Below, one piece after another: positions 29,301-47,300 of a stretch of DNA of 64,000 nucleotides. The DNA is taken from positions 124,001 through 188,000 of the forward strand of contig NW_027478962.1 in the NCBI RefSeq assembly GCF_051014685.1, written 5' to 3'. The notes under the pieces were generated by a model, which worked only from the letters and a program-made list of their open reading frames with translations, was not told where the DNA came from and ran no database searches. The first letter of the stretch is position 1. The number at the start of each line of letters is the position of its first letter. The DNA is from Ptiloglossa arizonensis. Its lineage: Eukaryota > Arthropoda > Insecta > Hymenoptera > Colletidae. Both the position numbers and the translations under genes were made by a program.

Positions 29301-31255
29301 ACGTTTTACGTTATACGTTATACGTTATACGATATACGTTATTCGTTATACGTTATACGTTATACGTTATACGTTATACGTTATACGTTATACGTTATAC
29401 GTTATACGTTATACGTTATACGTTATACGTTATACGTTACACGTTAAACGTTATACGTTATACGTAATACGTTATACGTTATACGTTATACGTTATACGT
29501 TATACGTTATACGTTATACGTTATACGTTATACGTTATACGTTATACGTTATACGTTATACGTTAAACGTTATACGTTATACGTTACACGTTATACGTTA
29601 TACGTTATACGTTATGCGTTATACGCTATACGTTATGCGTTATAGGTCATACCTTATACGTGATACGTCATACGTTATACGTTATACGTTATACGTTTGA
29701 CGTTATACGTTATACGTTATACGTTATACGTTATACGTTATACGGTATACGTTATACGTTATGCGTTATACGTTATACGTTATACGTTATACGTTTGACG
29801 TTATACGTTATACGGTATACGTTATGCGTTATACGCTATACATTATGCGCTATAGGATATACGCTATGCGTTATAGGATGTACGTTATACGTGATACGTT
29901 GTACGTTATACGTTATACGTTATACGTTATACGTTATACGTTATACGTTATACGTTATACGTTATACGTTATACGTTATACGTTATACGTTATACGTTAT
30001 ACGATATACGTTATACGTTATACGTTATACGTTATACGTTATACGTTATACGTTATACGTTATACGTTATACGTTATACGTTATATGTTATACGTTATAC
30101 GTTATACGTTATACGTTAGACGTTATAGGTTATACGTTAAACGTTTTACGTTATACGTTATACGTTATACGATATACGTTATACGTTATACGTTATGCGT
30201 TATAGGATATACGTTATACGTTATACGTTATACGTTATACGTTATACGTTATACGTTATACGTTATACGTTATACGTTAAACGTTATACGTTATACGTTA
30301 TACGTTATACGATATACGTTATACGTTATACGTTGTACGTTATACGTTATACGTTATACGTTATACGTTATACGTTATACGTTATACGTTAAACGTTATA
30401 CGTTATACGTTATACGTTCTACGATATACGTTATACGTTATACGTTGTACGTTATACGTCATACGTTATACGTTATACGTTATACGTTATACGTTAAACT
30501 TTATACGTTATACGTTATACGTTATACGTTATACGTTATACGTTATACGATATACGTTATTCGATATACGTTTGACGTTATACGCTGTACGTTATACGTT
30601 ATACGTTATACGTTATACGTTATACGTTATACGTTAAACGTTATACGTTATACGTTATACGTTCTACGATATACGTTATACGTTATACGTTATACGTTAT
30701 ACGTTAAACTTTATACGTTATACGTTATACGTTATACGTTATACGTTATGCGTTATACGTTATACGTTATACGTTATACGTTATACGTTATACGATATAC
30801 GTTATTCGATATACGTTTGACGTTATACGCTGTACGTTATACGTTACACGTTATACGTTATACGTTATACGTTATACGTTATACGTTATACGTTAAACGT
30901 TTTACGTTATACGTTATACGTTATACGATATACGTTATTCGTTATACGTTATACGTTATACGTTATACGTTATACGTTATACGTTATACGTTATACGTTA
31001 TACGTTATACGTTATACGTTATACGTTATACGTTACACGTTAAACGTTATACGTTATACGTAATACGTTATACGTTATACGTTATACGTTATACGTTATA
31101 CGTTATACGTTATACGTTATACGTTATACGTTATACGTTATACGTTATACGTTATACGTTAAACGTTATACGTTATACGTTATACGTTATACGTTATACG
31201 TTATACGTTATGCGTTATACGCTATACGTTATGCGTTATAGGTCATACCTTATAC

Positions 31256-34200
31256 GTGATACGTCATACGTTATACGTTATACGTTATACGTTTGACGTT
31301 ATACGTTATACGTTATACGTTATACGTTATACGTTATACGGTATACGTTATACGTTATGCGTTATACGTTATACGTTATACGTTATACGTTTGACGTTAT
31401 ACGTTATACGGTATACGTTATGCGTTATACGCTATACATTATGCGCTATAGGATATACGCTATGCGTTATAGGATATACGTTATACGTGATACGTTGTAC
31501 GTTATACGTTATACGTTATACGTTATACGTTATACGTTATACGTTATACGTTATACGTTATACGTTATACGTTATACGTTATACGTTATACGTTATACGA
31601 TATACGTTATACGTTATACGTTATACGTTATACGTTATACGTTATACGTTATACGTTATACGTTATACGTTATACGTTATACGTTATACGTTATATGTTA
31701 TACGTTATACGTTATACGTTATACGTTAGACGTTATAGGTTATACGTTAAACGTTTTACGTTATACGTTATACGTTATACGATATACGTTATACGTTATA
31801 CGTTATGCGTTATAGGATATACGTTATACGTTATACGTTATACGTTATACGTTATACGTTATACGTTATACGTTATACGTTATACGTTAAACGTTATACG
31901 TTATACGTTATACGTTATACGATATACGTTATACGTTATACGTTGTACGTTATACGTTATACGTTATACGTTATACGTTATACGTTATACGTTAAACGTT
32001 ATACGTTATACGTTATACGTTCTACGATATACGTTATACGTTATACGTTGTACGTTATACGTCATACGTTATACGTTATACGTTATACGTTATACGTTAA
32101 ACTTTATACGTTATACGTTATACGTTATACGTTATACGTTATACGTTATACGATATACGTTATTCGATATACGTTTGACGTTATACGCTGTACGTTATAC
32201 GTTATACGTTATACGTTATACGTTATACGTTATACGTTAAACGTTATACGTTATACGTTATACGTTCTACGATATACGTTATACGTTATACGTTATACGT
32301 TATACGTTAAACTTTATACGTTATACGTTATACGTTATACGTTATACGTTATGCGTTATACGTTATACGTTATACGTTATACGTTTGACGTTATACGTTA
32401 TACGTTATACGTTATACGTTATACGTTATACGTTATACGTTATACGTTATACGTTATACGTTATACGTTATACGTTATACATTATACGTTATGCGTTATA
32501 CGCTATACGTTATGCTTTATAGGTCATACCTTATACGTGATACGTCATACGTTATACGTTATACGTTATACGTTATTCGTTATACGTTTTACGTTATACG
32601 TTATACGTTATACGTTATACGTTATACGTTATACGTTATACGTTATACGTTATACGTTATACGTTATACGTTATACGGTATACGTTATACGTTATGCGTT
32701 ATACGTTATACGTTATACGTTACACGTTTGACGTTATACGTTATACGTTATACGTTATACGTTATACGTTATACGGTATACGTTATACGTTATGCGTTAT
32801 ACGTTATACGTTATACGTTATACGTTTGACGTTATACGTTATACGGTATACGTTATGCGTTATACGCTATACATTATGCGCTATAGGATATACGTTATGC
32901 GTTATAGGATATACGTTATACGTGATACGTTGTACGTTATACGTTATACGTTATACGTTATACGTTATACGTTATACGTTATACGTTATACGTTATACGT
33001 TATACGTTATACGTTTTACGTTATACGTTATACGATATACGTTATACGTTATACGTTATACGTTATACGTTATACGTTATACGTTATACGTTATACGTTA
33101 TACGTTATACGTTATATGTTATACGTTATACGTTATACGTTATACGTTAGACGTTATAGGTTATACGTTAAACGTTTTACGTTATACGTTATACGTTATA
33201 CGATATACGTTATACGTTATACGTTATGCGTTATAGGATATACGTTATACGTTATACGTTATACGTTATACGTTATACGTTATACGTTATACGTTATACG
33301 TTATACGTTAAACGTTATACGTTATACGTTATACGTTATACGATATACGTTATACGTTATACGTTGTACGTTATACGTTATACGTTATACGTTATACGTT
33401 ATACGTTATACGTTATACGTTAAACGTTATACGTTATACGTTATACGTTCTACGATATACGTTATACGTTATACGTTGTACGTTATACGTCATACGTTAT
33501 ACGTTATACGTTATACGTTATACGTTAAACTTTATACGTTATACGTTATACGTTATACGTTATACGTTATACGTTATACGTTATACGATATACGTTATTC
33601 GATATACGTTTGACGTTATACGCTGTACGTTATACGTTATATGTTATACGTTATACGTTATACGTTATACGTTATACGTTAAACGTTATACGTTATACGT
33701 TATACGTTCTACGATATACGTTATACGTTATACGTTATACGTTTTACGTTATACGTTATACGTTAAACGTTATACGTTATACGTTATACGTTCTACGATA
33801 TACGTTATACGTTATACGTTGTACGTTATACGTCATACGTTATACGTTATACGTTATACGTTATACGTTAAACTTTATACGTTATACGTTATACGTTATA
33901 CGTTATACGTTATGCGTTATACGTTATACGTTATACGTTATACGTTTGACGTTATACGTTATACGTTATACGTTATACGTTATACGTTATACGTTATACG
34001 TTATACGTTATACGTTATACGTTATACGTTATACGTTATACATTATACGTTATGCGTTATACGCTATACGTTATGCTTTATAGGTCATACCTTATACGTG
34101 ATACGTCATACGTTATACGTTATACGTTATACGTTATTCGTTATACGTTTTACGTTATACGTTATACGTTATACGTTATACGTTATACGTTATACGTTAT

Positions 34201-36900
34201 ACGTTATACGTTATACGTTAAACGTTATACGTTATACGTTATACGTTATACGTTATACGTTATACGTTATACGTTATACGTTATACGTTATACGTTATAC
34301 GTTTTACGTTATACGTTATACGTTATACGATATACGTTATACGTTATACGTTATGCGTTATAGGATGAACGTTATACGTTATACGTTATGCGTTATAGGA
34401 TATACGTTATACGTTATACGTTATACGTTATACGTTATACTTTATACGTTATACGTTATACGTTATGCGTTACACGCTATACGTTATGCGTTATAGGTCA
34501 TACCTTATACGTGATACGTCATACGTTATACGTTATACGTTATACGTTATTCGTTATACGTTATACGTTATACGTTATTCGTTATAAGTTATACGTTATA
34601 CGTTATACGTTATACGTTATACGTTAAACGTTAAACGTTATACGTTATACGTTACACGTTATACGTTATACGTTATACGTTATACGTTAAAAGTTATACG
34701 TTATACGTAATACGTTATACGTTATACGTTATACGTTATACGTTATACGTTATACGTTATACGTTATACGTTTTACGTTATACGTTATACATTATACGTT
34801 ATACGTTATACGTTATACGTTATACGTTATACGTTATACGTTATACGTTATACGTTATACGTTATACGTTAGACGTTATAGGTTATACGTTAAACGTTTT
34901 ACGTTATACGTTATACGATATACGATATACGATATACGATATACGTTATACGTTATACGTTATGCGTTATATATTATACGTTATACGTTATACGTTATAC
35001 GTTATGCGTTATACGTTATACGTTATACGTTATAGGTTATACGTTATACGTTATACGTTATACGTTATACGTTATACGTTTTACGTTATACGTTATACGT
35101 TATACGATATACGTTATACGTTATACGTTATGCGTTATAGGATATACGTTATACGTTATACGTTATACGTTATACGTTTTACGTTATACGTTATACGTTA
35201 TACGTTATACGTTATGCGTTATATGTTATACGATATACGTTATACGTTATAGGTTATACGTTATACGTTATACGTTATACGTTATACGTTATACGTTATA
35301 CGTTATACGTTATACGTTATACGTTATACGTTATGCGTTATACGCTATACGTTATGCGTTATAGGTCATACCTTATACGTGATACGTCATACGTTATACG
35401 TTATACGTTATACGTTATTCGTTATACGTTTTACGTTATACGATATACGTTATACGTTATACGTTATACGTTATACGTTATACGTTATACGTTAAACGTT
35501 ATACGTTATACGTTATACGTTATACGTTATACGTTATACGTTATACGTTATACGTTATACGTTATACGTTATACGTTATACGTTATACGTTATACGTTAT
35601 ACGTTATACGTTATACGTTATACGTTATACGTTATACGTTATACGTTATACGTTATACGTTATACGTTATACGTTATACGTTATACGATATACGTTATAC
35701 GTTATACGTTACACGTTATACGTTACTCGTTATACGTAATATGTAATACGTTTTACGTTATAAGTTATACGTTATACGTTATACGTTATACGTTAAACGT
35801 TATACGTTATACGTTATTCGTTATATGTTATACGTTATACGTTTGACGTTATACGCTGTACGTTATACGTTATACGTTATACGTTATAGGTTATGCGTTA
35901 CACGTTATACGTTATACGTTATACGTTATACGTTACACGTTAAACGTTATACGTTATACGTTATACGTTATACGTTATACGTTAAACGTTTTACGTTATA
36001 CGTTATACGTTATACGATATACGTTATTCGTTATACGTTATACGTTATACGTTATACGTTATACGTTATACGTTATACGTTATACGTTATACGTTATACG
36101 TTATACGTTATACGTTATACGTTATACGTTACACGTTAAACGTTATACGTTATTCGTAATACGTTATACGTTATACGTTATACGTTATACGTTATACGTT
36201 ATACGTTATACGTTATACGATATACGTTATACGTTATACGTTACACGTTATACGTTACTCGTTATACGTAATATGTAATACGTTTTACGTTATAAGTTAT
36301 ACGTTATACGTTATACGTTATACGTTATACGTTAAACGTTATACGTTATACGTTATTCGTTATATGTTATACGTTATACGTTTGACGTTATACGCTGTAC
36401 GTTATACGTTATACGTTATACGTTATAGGTTATGCGTTATACGTTATACGTTATACGTTATACGTTATACGTTACACGTTAAACGTTATACGTTATACGT
36501 TATACGTTATACGTTATACGTTATACGATATACGTTATTCGATATACGTTTGACGTTATACGCTGTACGTTATACGTTACACGTTATACGTTATACGTTA
36601 TACGTTATACGTTATACGTTATACGTTAAACGTTTTACGTTATACGTTATACGTTATACGATATACGTTATTCGTTATACGTTATACGTTATACGTTATA
36701 CGTTATACGTTATACGTTATACGTTATACGTTATACGTTATACGTTATACGTTATACGTTATACGTTATACGTTACACGTTAAACGTTATACGTTATACG
36801 TAATACGTTATACGTTATACGTTATACGTTATACGTTATACGTTATACGTTATACGTTATACGTTATACGTTATACGTTATACGTTATACGTTATACGTT
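31256..36900. repeat. About 5.7-kb segmental duplication, left copy
   Basis: Matches 36996-41300. The offset falls stepwise along the pair: 5,740, 5,719, 5,712, 5,698, 5,691, then 5,523 and 5,551, read at 31256, 31805, 32792, 33819, 34052, 34962 and 35333. Each value is a multiple of seven, so the copies differ by gain or loss of whole heptamers at several points. Signature blocks at 32491 and 34052 share an ATGCTTT unit with 38210 and 39743. Confidence 0.85.
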
Positions 36901-36995
36901 AAACGTTATACGTTATACGTTATACGTTATACGTTATACGTTATACGTTATGCGTTATACGCTATACGTTATGCGTTATAGGTCATACCTTATAC

Positions 36996-39900
36996 GTGAT
37001 ACGTCATACGTTATACGTTATACGTTATACGTTTGACGTTATACGTTATACGTTATACGTTATACGTTATACGTTATACGGTATACGTTATACGTTATGC
37101 GTTATACGTTATACGTTATACGTTATACGTTTGACGTTATACGTTATACGGTATACGTTATGCGTTATACGCTATACATTATGCGCTATAGGATATACGC
37201 TATGCGTTATAGGATATACGTTATACGTGATACGTTGTACGTTATACGTTATACGTTATACGTTATACGTTATACGTTATACGTTATACGTTATACGTTA
37301 TACGTTATACTTTATACGTTATACGTTATACGTTAGACGATATACGTTATACGTTATACGTTATACGTTATACGTTATACGTTATACGTTATACGTTATA
37401 CGTTATACGTTATATGTTATACGTTATACGTTATACGTTATACGTTAGACGTTATAGGTTATACGTTAAACGTTTTACGTTATACGTTATACGTTATACG
37501 ATATACGTTATACGTTATACGTTATGCGTTATAGGATATACGTTATACGTTATACGTTATACGTTATACGTTATACGTTATACGTTATACGTTATACGTT
37601 ATACGTTAAACGTTATACGTTATACGTTATACGTTATACGATATACGTTATACGTTATACGTTGTACGTTATACGTTATACGTTATACGTTATACGTTAT
37701 ACGTTATACGTTAAACGTTATACGTTATACGTTATACGTTCTACGATATACGTTATACGTTATACGTTGTACGTTATACGTCATACGTTATACGTTATAC
37801 GTTATACGTTATACGTTAAACTTTATACGTTATACGTTATACGTTATACGTTATACGTTATACGTTATACGATATACGTTATTCGATATACGTTTGACGT
37901 TATACGCTGTACGTTATACGTTATACGTTATACGTTATACGTTATACGTTATACGTTAAACGTTATACGTTATACGTTATACGTTCTACGATATACGTTA
38001 TACGTTATACGTTATACGTTATACGTTAAACTTTATACGTTATACGTTATACGTTATACGTTATACGTTATGCGATATACGTTATACGTTATACGTTATA
38101 CGTTTGACGTTATACGTTATACGTTATACGTTATACGTTATACGTTATACGTTATACGTTATACGTTATACGTTATACGTTATACGTTATACTTTATACA
38201 TTATACGTTATGCGTTATACGCTATACGTTATGCTTTATAGGTCATACCTTATACGTGATACGTCATACGTTATACGTTATACGTTATACGTTATTCGTT
38301 ATACGTTTTACGTTATACGTTATACGTTATACGTTATACGTTATACGTTATACGTTATACGTTATACGTTATACGTTATACGTTATACGGTATACGTTAT
38401 ACGTTATGCGTTATACGTTATACGTTATACGTTACACGTTTGACGTTATACGTTATACGTTATACGTTATACGTTATACGTTATACGGTATACGTTATAC
38501 GTTATGCGTTATACGTTATACGTTATACGTTATACGTTTGACGTTATACGTTATACGGTATACGTTATGCGTTATACGCTATACATTATGCGCTATAGGA
38601 TATACGTTATGCGTTATAGGATATACGTTGTACGTGATACGTTGTACGTTATACGTTATACGTTATACGTTATACGTTATACGTTATACGTTATACGTTA
38701 TACGTTATACGTTATACGTTATACGTTTTACGTTATACGTTATACGATATACGTTATACGTTATACGTTATACGTTATACGTTATACGTTATACGTTATA
38801 CGTTATACGTTATACGTTATACGTTATATGTTATACGTTATACGTTATACGTTATACGTTAGACGTTATAGGTTATACGTTAAACGTTTTACGATATACG
38901 TTATACGTTATACGATATACGTTATACGTTATACGTTATGCGTTATAGGATATACGTTGTACGTTATACGTTATACGTTATACGTTATACGTTATACGTT
39001 ATACGTTATACGTTATACGTTAAACGTTATACATTATACGTTATACGTTATACGATATACGTTATACGTTATACGTTGTACGTTATACGTTATACGTTAT
39101 ACGTTATACGTTATACGTTATACGTTATACGTTAAACGTTATACGTTATACGTTATACGTTCTACGATATACGTTATACGTTATACGTTGTACGTTATAC
39201 GTCATACGTTATACGTTATACGTTATACGTTATACGTTAAACTTTATACGTTATACGTTATACGTTATACGTTATACGTTATACGTTATACGATATACGT
39301 TATTCGATATACGTTTGACGTTATACGCTGTACGTTATACGTTATACGTTATACGTTATACGTTATACGTTATACGTTAAACGTTATACGTTATACGTTA
39401 TACGTTCTACGATATACGTTATACGTTATACGTTATACGTTTTACGTTATACGTTATACGTTAAACGTTATACGTTATACGTTATACGTTCTACGATATA
39501 CGTTATACGTTATACGTTGTACGTTATACGTCATACGTTATACGTTATACGTTATACGTTATACGTTAAACTTTATACGTTATACGTTATACGTTATACG
39601 TTATACGTTATGCGTTATACGTTATACGTTATACGTTATACGTTTGACGTTATACGTTATACGTTATACGTTATACGTTATACGTTATACGTTATACGTT
39701 ATACGTTATACGTTATACGTTATACGTTATACATTATACGTTATGCGTTATACGCTATACGTTATGCTTTATAGGTCATACCTTATACGTGATACGTCAT
39801 ACGTTATACGTTATACGTTATACGTTATTCGTTATACGTTTTACGTTATACGTTATACGTTATACGTTATACGTTATACGTTATACGTTATACGCTATAC

Positions 39901-41300
39901 GTTATACGTTAAACGTTATACGTTATACGTTATACGTTATACGTTATACGTTATACGTTATACGTTATACGTTATACGTTATACGTTTTACGTTATACGT
40001 TATACGTTATACGATATACGTTATACGTTATACGTTATGCGTTATAGGATGAACGTTATACGTTATACGTTACACGTTATACGTTATACGTTATACGTTA
40101 TACGTTAAAAGTTATACGTTATACGTAATACGTTATACGTTATACGTTATACGTTATACGTTATACGTTATACGTTATACGTTATACGTTTTACGTTATA
40201 CGTTATACATTATACGTTATACGTTATACGTTATACGTTATACGTTATACGTTATACGTTAAACGTTATACTTTATACGTTATACGTTATACGTTATACG
40301 TTATACGTTATACGTTATACGTTATACGTTATACGTTATACGTTATACGTTATACGTTATACGTTATACGTTATACGTTATACGTAATACGTTAGACGTT
40401 ATAGGTTATACGTTAAACGTTTTACGTTATACGTTATACGATATACGATATACGATATACGATATACGTTATACGTTATACGTTATGCGTTATATATTAT
40501 ACGTTATACGTTATACGTTATACGTTATGCGTTATACGTTATACGTTATACGTTATAGGTTATACGTTATACGTTATACGTTATACGTTATACGTTATAC
40601 GTTTTACGTTATACGTTATACGTTATACGATATACGTTATACGTTATACGTTATGCGTTATAGGATATACGTTATACGTTATACGTTATACGTTATACGT
40701 TTTACGTTATACGTTATACGTTATACGTTATACGTTATGCGTTATATGTTATACGATATACGTTATACGTTATAGGTTATACGTTATACGTTATACGTTA
40801 TACGTTATACGTTATACGTTATACGTTATACGTTATACGTTATACGTTATACGTTATACGTTATACGTTATACGTTATACGTTATGCGTTATACGCTATA
40901 CGTTATGCGTTATAGGTCATACCTTATACGTGATACGTCATACGTTATACGTTATACGTTATACGTTATTCGTTATACGTTTTACGTTATACGATATACG
41001 TTATACGTTATACGTTATACGTTATACGTTATACGTTATACGTTAAACGTTATACGTTATACGTTATACGTTATACGTTATACGTTATACGTTATACGTT
41101 ATACGTTATACGTTATACGTTATACGTTATACGTTATACGTTATACGTTATACGTTATACGTTATACGTTATACGTTATACGTTATACGTTATACGTTAT
41201 ACGTTATACGTTATACGTTATACGTTATACGTTATACGTTATACGATATACGTTATACGTTATACGTTACACGTTATACGTTACTCGTTATACGTAATAT
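36996..41300. repeat. About 5.7-kb segmental duplication, right copy
   Basis: Partner of 31256-36900. It retains the same signature-block subfamily (ATGCTTT at 38210 and 39743) and the same TTACACG / TTACTCG block near 41268 as seen at 35708. It is shorter by roughly 25-30 heptamers in the 39.9-40.5 kb part. Confidence 0.85.
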
Positions 41301-44300
41301 GTAATACGTTTTACGTTATAAGTTATACGTTATACGTTATACGTTATACGTTAAACGTTATACGTTATACGTTATTCGTTATATGTTATACGTTATACGT
41401 TTGACGTTATACGCTGTACGTTATACGTTATACGTTATACGTTATAGGTTATGCGTTATACGTTATACGTTATACGTTATACGTTATACGTTAAACGTTA
41501 TACGTTATACGTTATACGTTATACGTTATACGTTATACGTTATACGTTAAACGATATACGTTATACGTAATACGTTATACGTTATACGTTTTACGTTATA
41601 CGTTATACGTTATACGTTATACATTATACGTTATACGTTATACGTTATACGTTATACGTTATACGTTATTCGTTAAACGTTATACGTTATACGTTATACG
41701 TTATACGTTATACGTTATACGTTTTACGTTATACGTTATACATTATATGTTATACGTTATACGTTATACGTTATACGTTATACGTTATACGTTAAACGTT
41801 ATACTTTATACGTTATACGTTATACGTTATACGTTATACGTTATACGTTATACGTTATACGTTATACGTTATACGTTATACGTTATACGTTATACGTTAT
41901 ACGTTATACGTTAGACGTTATAGGTTATACGTTAAACGTTTTAGGTTATACGTTATACGTTATACGATATACGTTATACGATATACGTTATACGTTATAC
42001 GTTGTACGTTATATATTATACGTTATACGTTATACGTTATACGTTATGCGTTATACGTTATACGTTATACGTTATACGTTATACTTTATACGTTTTACGT
42101 TATACGTTATACGTTATACGTTATACGCTATACGTTATACGTTATACGTTATACGTTATACGTTATACGTTATACGTTATACGTTATACGTTATACGTTA
42201 TACGTTATACGTTATACGTTAAACGTTATACGTTATACGTTATACGTTATACGTTATACGATAAACGTTTGACGTTATACGTTATACGTTATAGGTTATA
42301 CGTTATACGTTATACGTTATACGTTATTCGTTATACGTTATAGGTTATACGTTATACGTTATACGTTTTACGTTATACGTTATACGTTATACGATATACG
42401 TTATACGTTATACGTTATACGTTATGCGTTATAGGATATACGTTATACGTTTGACGTTATACGTTATACGTTATACGTTATACGTTATACGTTATACGTT
42501 AAACGTTATACGTTATACGTTATAAGTTATACGTTATACGTTATACGTTATACGTTATACATTATACGTTATGCGTTATACGTTATGCTTTATAGGTCAT
42601 ACCTTATACGTGATACGTCATACGTTATACGTTATACGTTATACGTTATTCGTTATACGTTTTACGTTATACGTTATACGTTATACGTTATACGTTATAC
42701 GTTATACGTTATACGTTATACGTTATACGTTAAACGTTATACGTTATACGTTATACGTTATACGTCATACGTTATGCGTTATACGTTATACGTTATACGT
42801 TATACGTTTTACGTTATACGTTATACGTTATACGATATACGTTATACGTTATACGTTATGCGTTATAGGATGAACGTTATACGTTATACGTTATACGTTA
42901 TACGTTATACGTTATACGTTATACGTTATACGTTATACGTTATACGTTATACGTTATACGTTATTCGTTAAACGTTATACGTTATACGTTATACGTTATA
43001 CGTTATACGTTATACGTTTTACGTTATACGTTATACATTATACGTTATACGTTATACGTTATTCGTTATACGTTATACGTTATACGTTATACGTTATACG
43101 TTACACGTTAAACGTTATACGTTATACGTAATACGTTATACGTTATACGTTATACGTTATACGTTAGACGATATAGGTTATACGTTAAACGTTTTACGTT
43201 ATACGTTATACGTTATACGATATACGTTATACGTTATACGTTATACGTTATAGGATATACGTTATACGTTATACGTTATACGTTAGACGTTATAGGTTAT
43301 ACGTTAAACGTTTTACGTTATACGTTATACGTTGTGCGTTATACGTTATATGTTATACGTTATGCGTTATACGTTATACGTTATACGTTATACGTTATAC
43401 GTTATACGTTATACGTTATACGTTATACGTTATACGTTATACGTTATACGTTATACGTTATACGTTATACGTTATACGTTATACGTTATATGGTTATACG
43501 TTAAACGTTATACGTTATACGTTATACGTTATACGTTATACGTTATACGTTATACGTTATACGTTATACGTTATACGTTATACGTTATACGTTAAACGTT
43601 ATACGTTATACGTTATACGTTATACGTTATACGTTATACGTTATACGTTATGCGTTATACGCTATACGTTATGCGTTATAGGTCATACCTTATACGTGAT
43701 ACGTCATACGTTATACGTTATACGTTATACGTTTGACGTTATACGCTGTACGTTATACGTTATACGTTATACGTTATACGTTATACGTTATACGTTATAC
43801 GTTATACGTTATACGTTATACGTTATACGTTATATGGTTATACGTTAAACGTTATACGTTATACGTTATACGTTATACGTTATACGTTATACGCTATACG
43901 TTATACGTTATACGTTATACGTTATACGTTATACGTTAAACGTTATACGTTATACGTTATACGTTATACGTTATACGTTATACGTTATACGTTATGCGTT
44001 ATACGCTATACGTTAAGCGTTATAGGTCATACCTTATACGTGATACGTCATACGTTATACGTTATACGTTATACGTTTGACGTTATACGCTGTACGTTAT
44101 ACGTTATACGTTATACGTTATACGTTATACGTTATACGTTATACGTTATACGTTATACGTTATACGTTATACGTTATACGTTATACCTTATACGTTAAAC
44201 GTTATACGCTATACGTTATACGTTATACGTTATACGTTATACGTTATACGTTATACGGTATACGTTATACGTTATGCGTTATACGTTATACGTTATACGT

Positions 44301-47300
44301 TACACGTTTGACGTTGTACGTTATACGTTATACGTTATACGTTATACGTTATACGGTATACGTTATACGTTATGCGTTATACGTTATACGTTATACGTTA
44401 TACGTTTGACGTTATACGTTATACGTTATACGTTATACGTTAAACGTTTTACGTTATACGTTATACGTTATACGATATACGTTATTCGATGTACGTTATA
44501 CGTTATACGTTATACGTTACACGTTATACGTTATACGTTATAAGTTGTACGTTATACGTTATACGTTATGCGTTATACGTTATACGTTATACGTTATGCG
44601 TTATACGTTATACGTTATACGTTATACGTTATACGTTTGACGTTATACGCTGTACGTTATACGTTATACCTTATACGTTATACGTTATACGTTATACGTT
44701 ATACGATAAACGTTTGACGTTATACGTTATACGTTATAGGTTATACGTTATGCGTTATACGTTATACGTTATTCGTTATACGTTATAGGTTATACGTTAT
44801 ACGTTATACGTTTTACGTTATACGTTATACGTTATACGATATACGTTATACGTTATACGTTATACGTTATGCGTTATAGGATATACGTTATACGTTATAC
44901 GTTATACGTTATATGGTTATACGGTATACGTTATGCGTTATACGTTATACGTTATACGTTAGACGTTATAGGTTATACGTTAAACGTTTTACGTTATACG
45001 TTATACGTTATACGATATACGTTATACGTTATACGTTATGCGTTATAGGATATACGTTATACGTTATACGTTATACGTTATACGTTATACGTTATACGTT
45101 ATACGTTATACGTTATACGTTATACGTTATACGTTATACGTTATACGTTATACGTTATACGTTATAAGTTATACGTTATACGTTAAACGTTATACGTTAG
45201 TCGTTATACGTTATACGTTATACGTTATACGTTATACGTTACACGTTAAACGTTATACGTTATACGTAATACGTTATACGTTATACGTTATACGTTATAC
45301 GTTAGACGTTATAGGTTATACGTTAAACGTTTTACGTTATACGTTATACGTTATACGATATACGTTATACGTTATACGTTATACGTTATAGGATATACGT
45401 TATACGTTATACGTTATACGTTAGACGTTATAGGTTATACGTTAAACGTTTTACGTTATACGTTATACGTTATGCGTTATACGTTATATGTTATACGTTA
45501 TGCGTTATACGTTATACGTTATACGTTATACGTTATACGTTTGACGTTATACGCTGTACGTTATACGTTATACGTTATACGTTATACGTTATACGTTATA
45601 CGTTACACGTTATACGTTATACGTTATACGTTATACGTTATACGTTATACGTTATACGTTATACGTTATACGTTATACGTTATACGTTATACGTTATACG
45701 TTATACGTTAAACGTTATACGTTATACGTTATACGTTATACGTTATACGTTATACGTTATGCGTTATACGCTATACGTTATGCGTTATAGGTCATACCTT
45801 ATACGTGATACGTCATACGTTATACGTTATACGTTATACGTTTGACGTTATACGCTGTACGTTATACGTTATACGTTATACGTTATACGTTATACGTTAT
45901 ACGTTATACGTTATACGTTATACGTTATACGTTATACGTTATACGTTATACCTTATACGTTAAACGTTATACGCTATACGTTATACGTTATACGTTATAC
46001 GTTATACGTTATACGTTATACGGTATACGTTATACGTTATGCGTTATACGTTATACGTTATACGTTACACGTTTGACGTTGTACGTTATACGTTATACGT
46101 TATACGTTATACGTTATACGGTATACGTTATACGTTATGCGTTATACGTTATACGTTATACGTTATACGTTTGACGTTATACGTTATACGTTATACGTTA
46201 TACGTTAAACGTTTTACGTTATACGTTATACGTTATACGATATACGTTATTCGATATACGTTATACGTTATACGTTATACGTTACACGTTATACGTTATA
46301 CGTTATAAGTTGTACGTTATACGTTATACGTTATGCGTTATACGTTATACGTTATACGTTATGCGTTATACGTTATACGTTATACGTTATACGTTATACG
46401 TTTGACGTTATACGCTGTACGTTATACGTTATACGTTATACGTTATACGTTATACGTTATACGTTAAACGTTATACGTTATACGTTATACGTTATACGTT
46501 ATACGTTATACGTTATACGTTATACGTTATACGTTATACGTTATACGTTATACGTTATACGTTATACGTTATACGTTATACGTTTTACGTTATACGTTAT
46601 ACGTTATACGTTATACATTATACGTTATACGTTATACGTTATACGTTATACGTTATACGTTATACGTTATACGTTATACGTTATACGTTATACGTTATAC
46701 GTTATACGTTATACGTTATACGTTATACGTTATACGTTATACGTTATACGTTATACGTTATACGTTATACGTTATACGTTATACGTTATACGTTATACGC
46801 TATACGTTATAGGTTATACGTTATACGTTATACGTTATACGTTATACGTTATACGTTATACGTTATACGTTATGCGTTATACGCTATACGTTATGCGTTA
46901 TAGGTCATACCTTATACGTGATACGTCATACGTTATACGTTATACGTTATACGTTATACGTTATTCGTTATACGTTTTACGTTATACGTTATACGTTATA
47001 CGTTATACGTTATACGTTATACGTTATACGTTATACGTTATACGTTATACGTTAAACGTTATACGTTATACGTTATACGTTATACGTTATACGTTATACG
47101 TTATACGTTACACGTTAAACGTTATACGTTATAGGATATACGTTATACGTTATACGTTATACGTTAGACGTTATAGGTTATACGTTAAACGTTTTACGTT
47201 ATACGTTATACGTTATGCGTTATACGTTATATTTTATACGTTATGCGTTATACGTTATACGTTATACGTTATACGTTATACGTTTGACGTTATACGCTGA

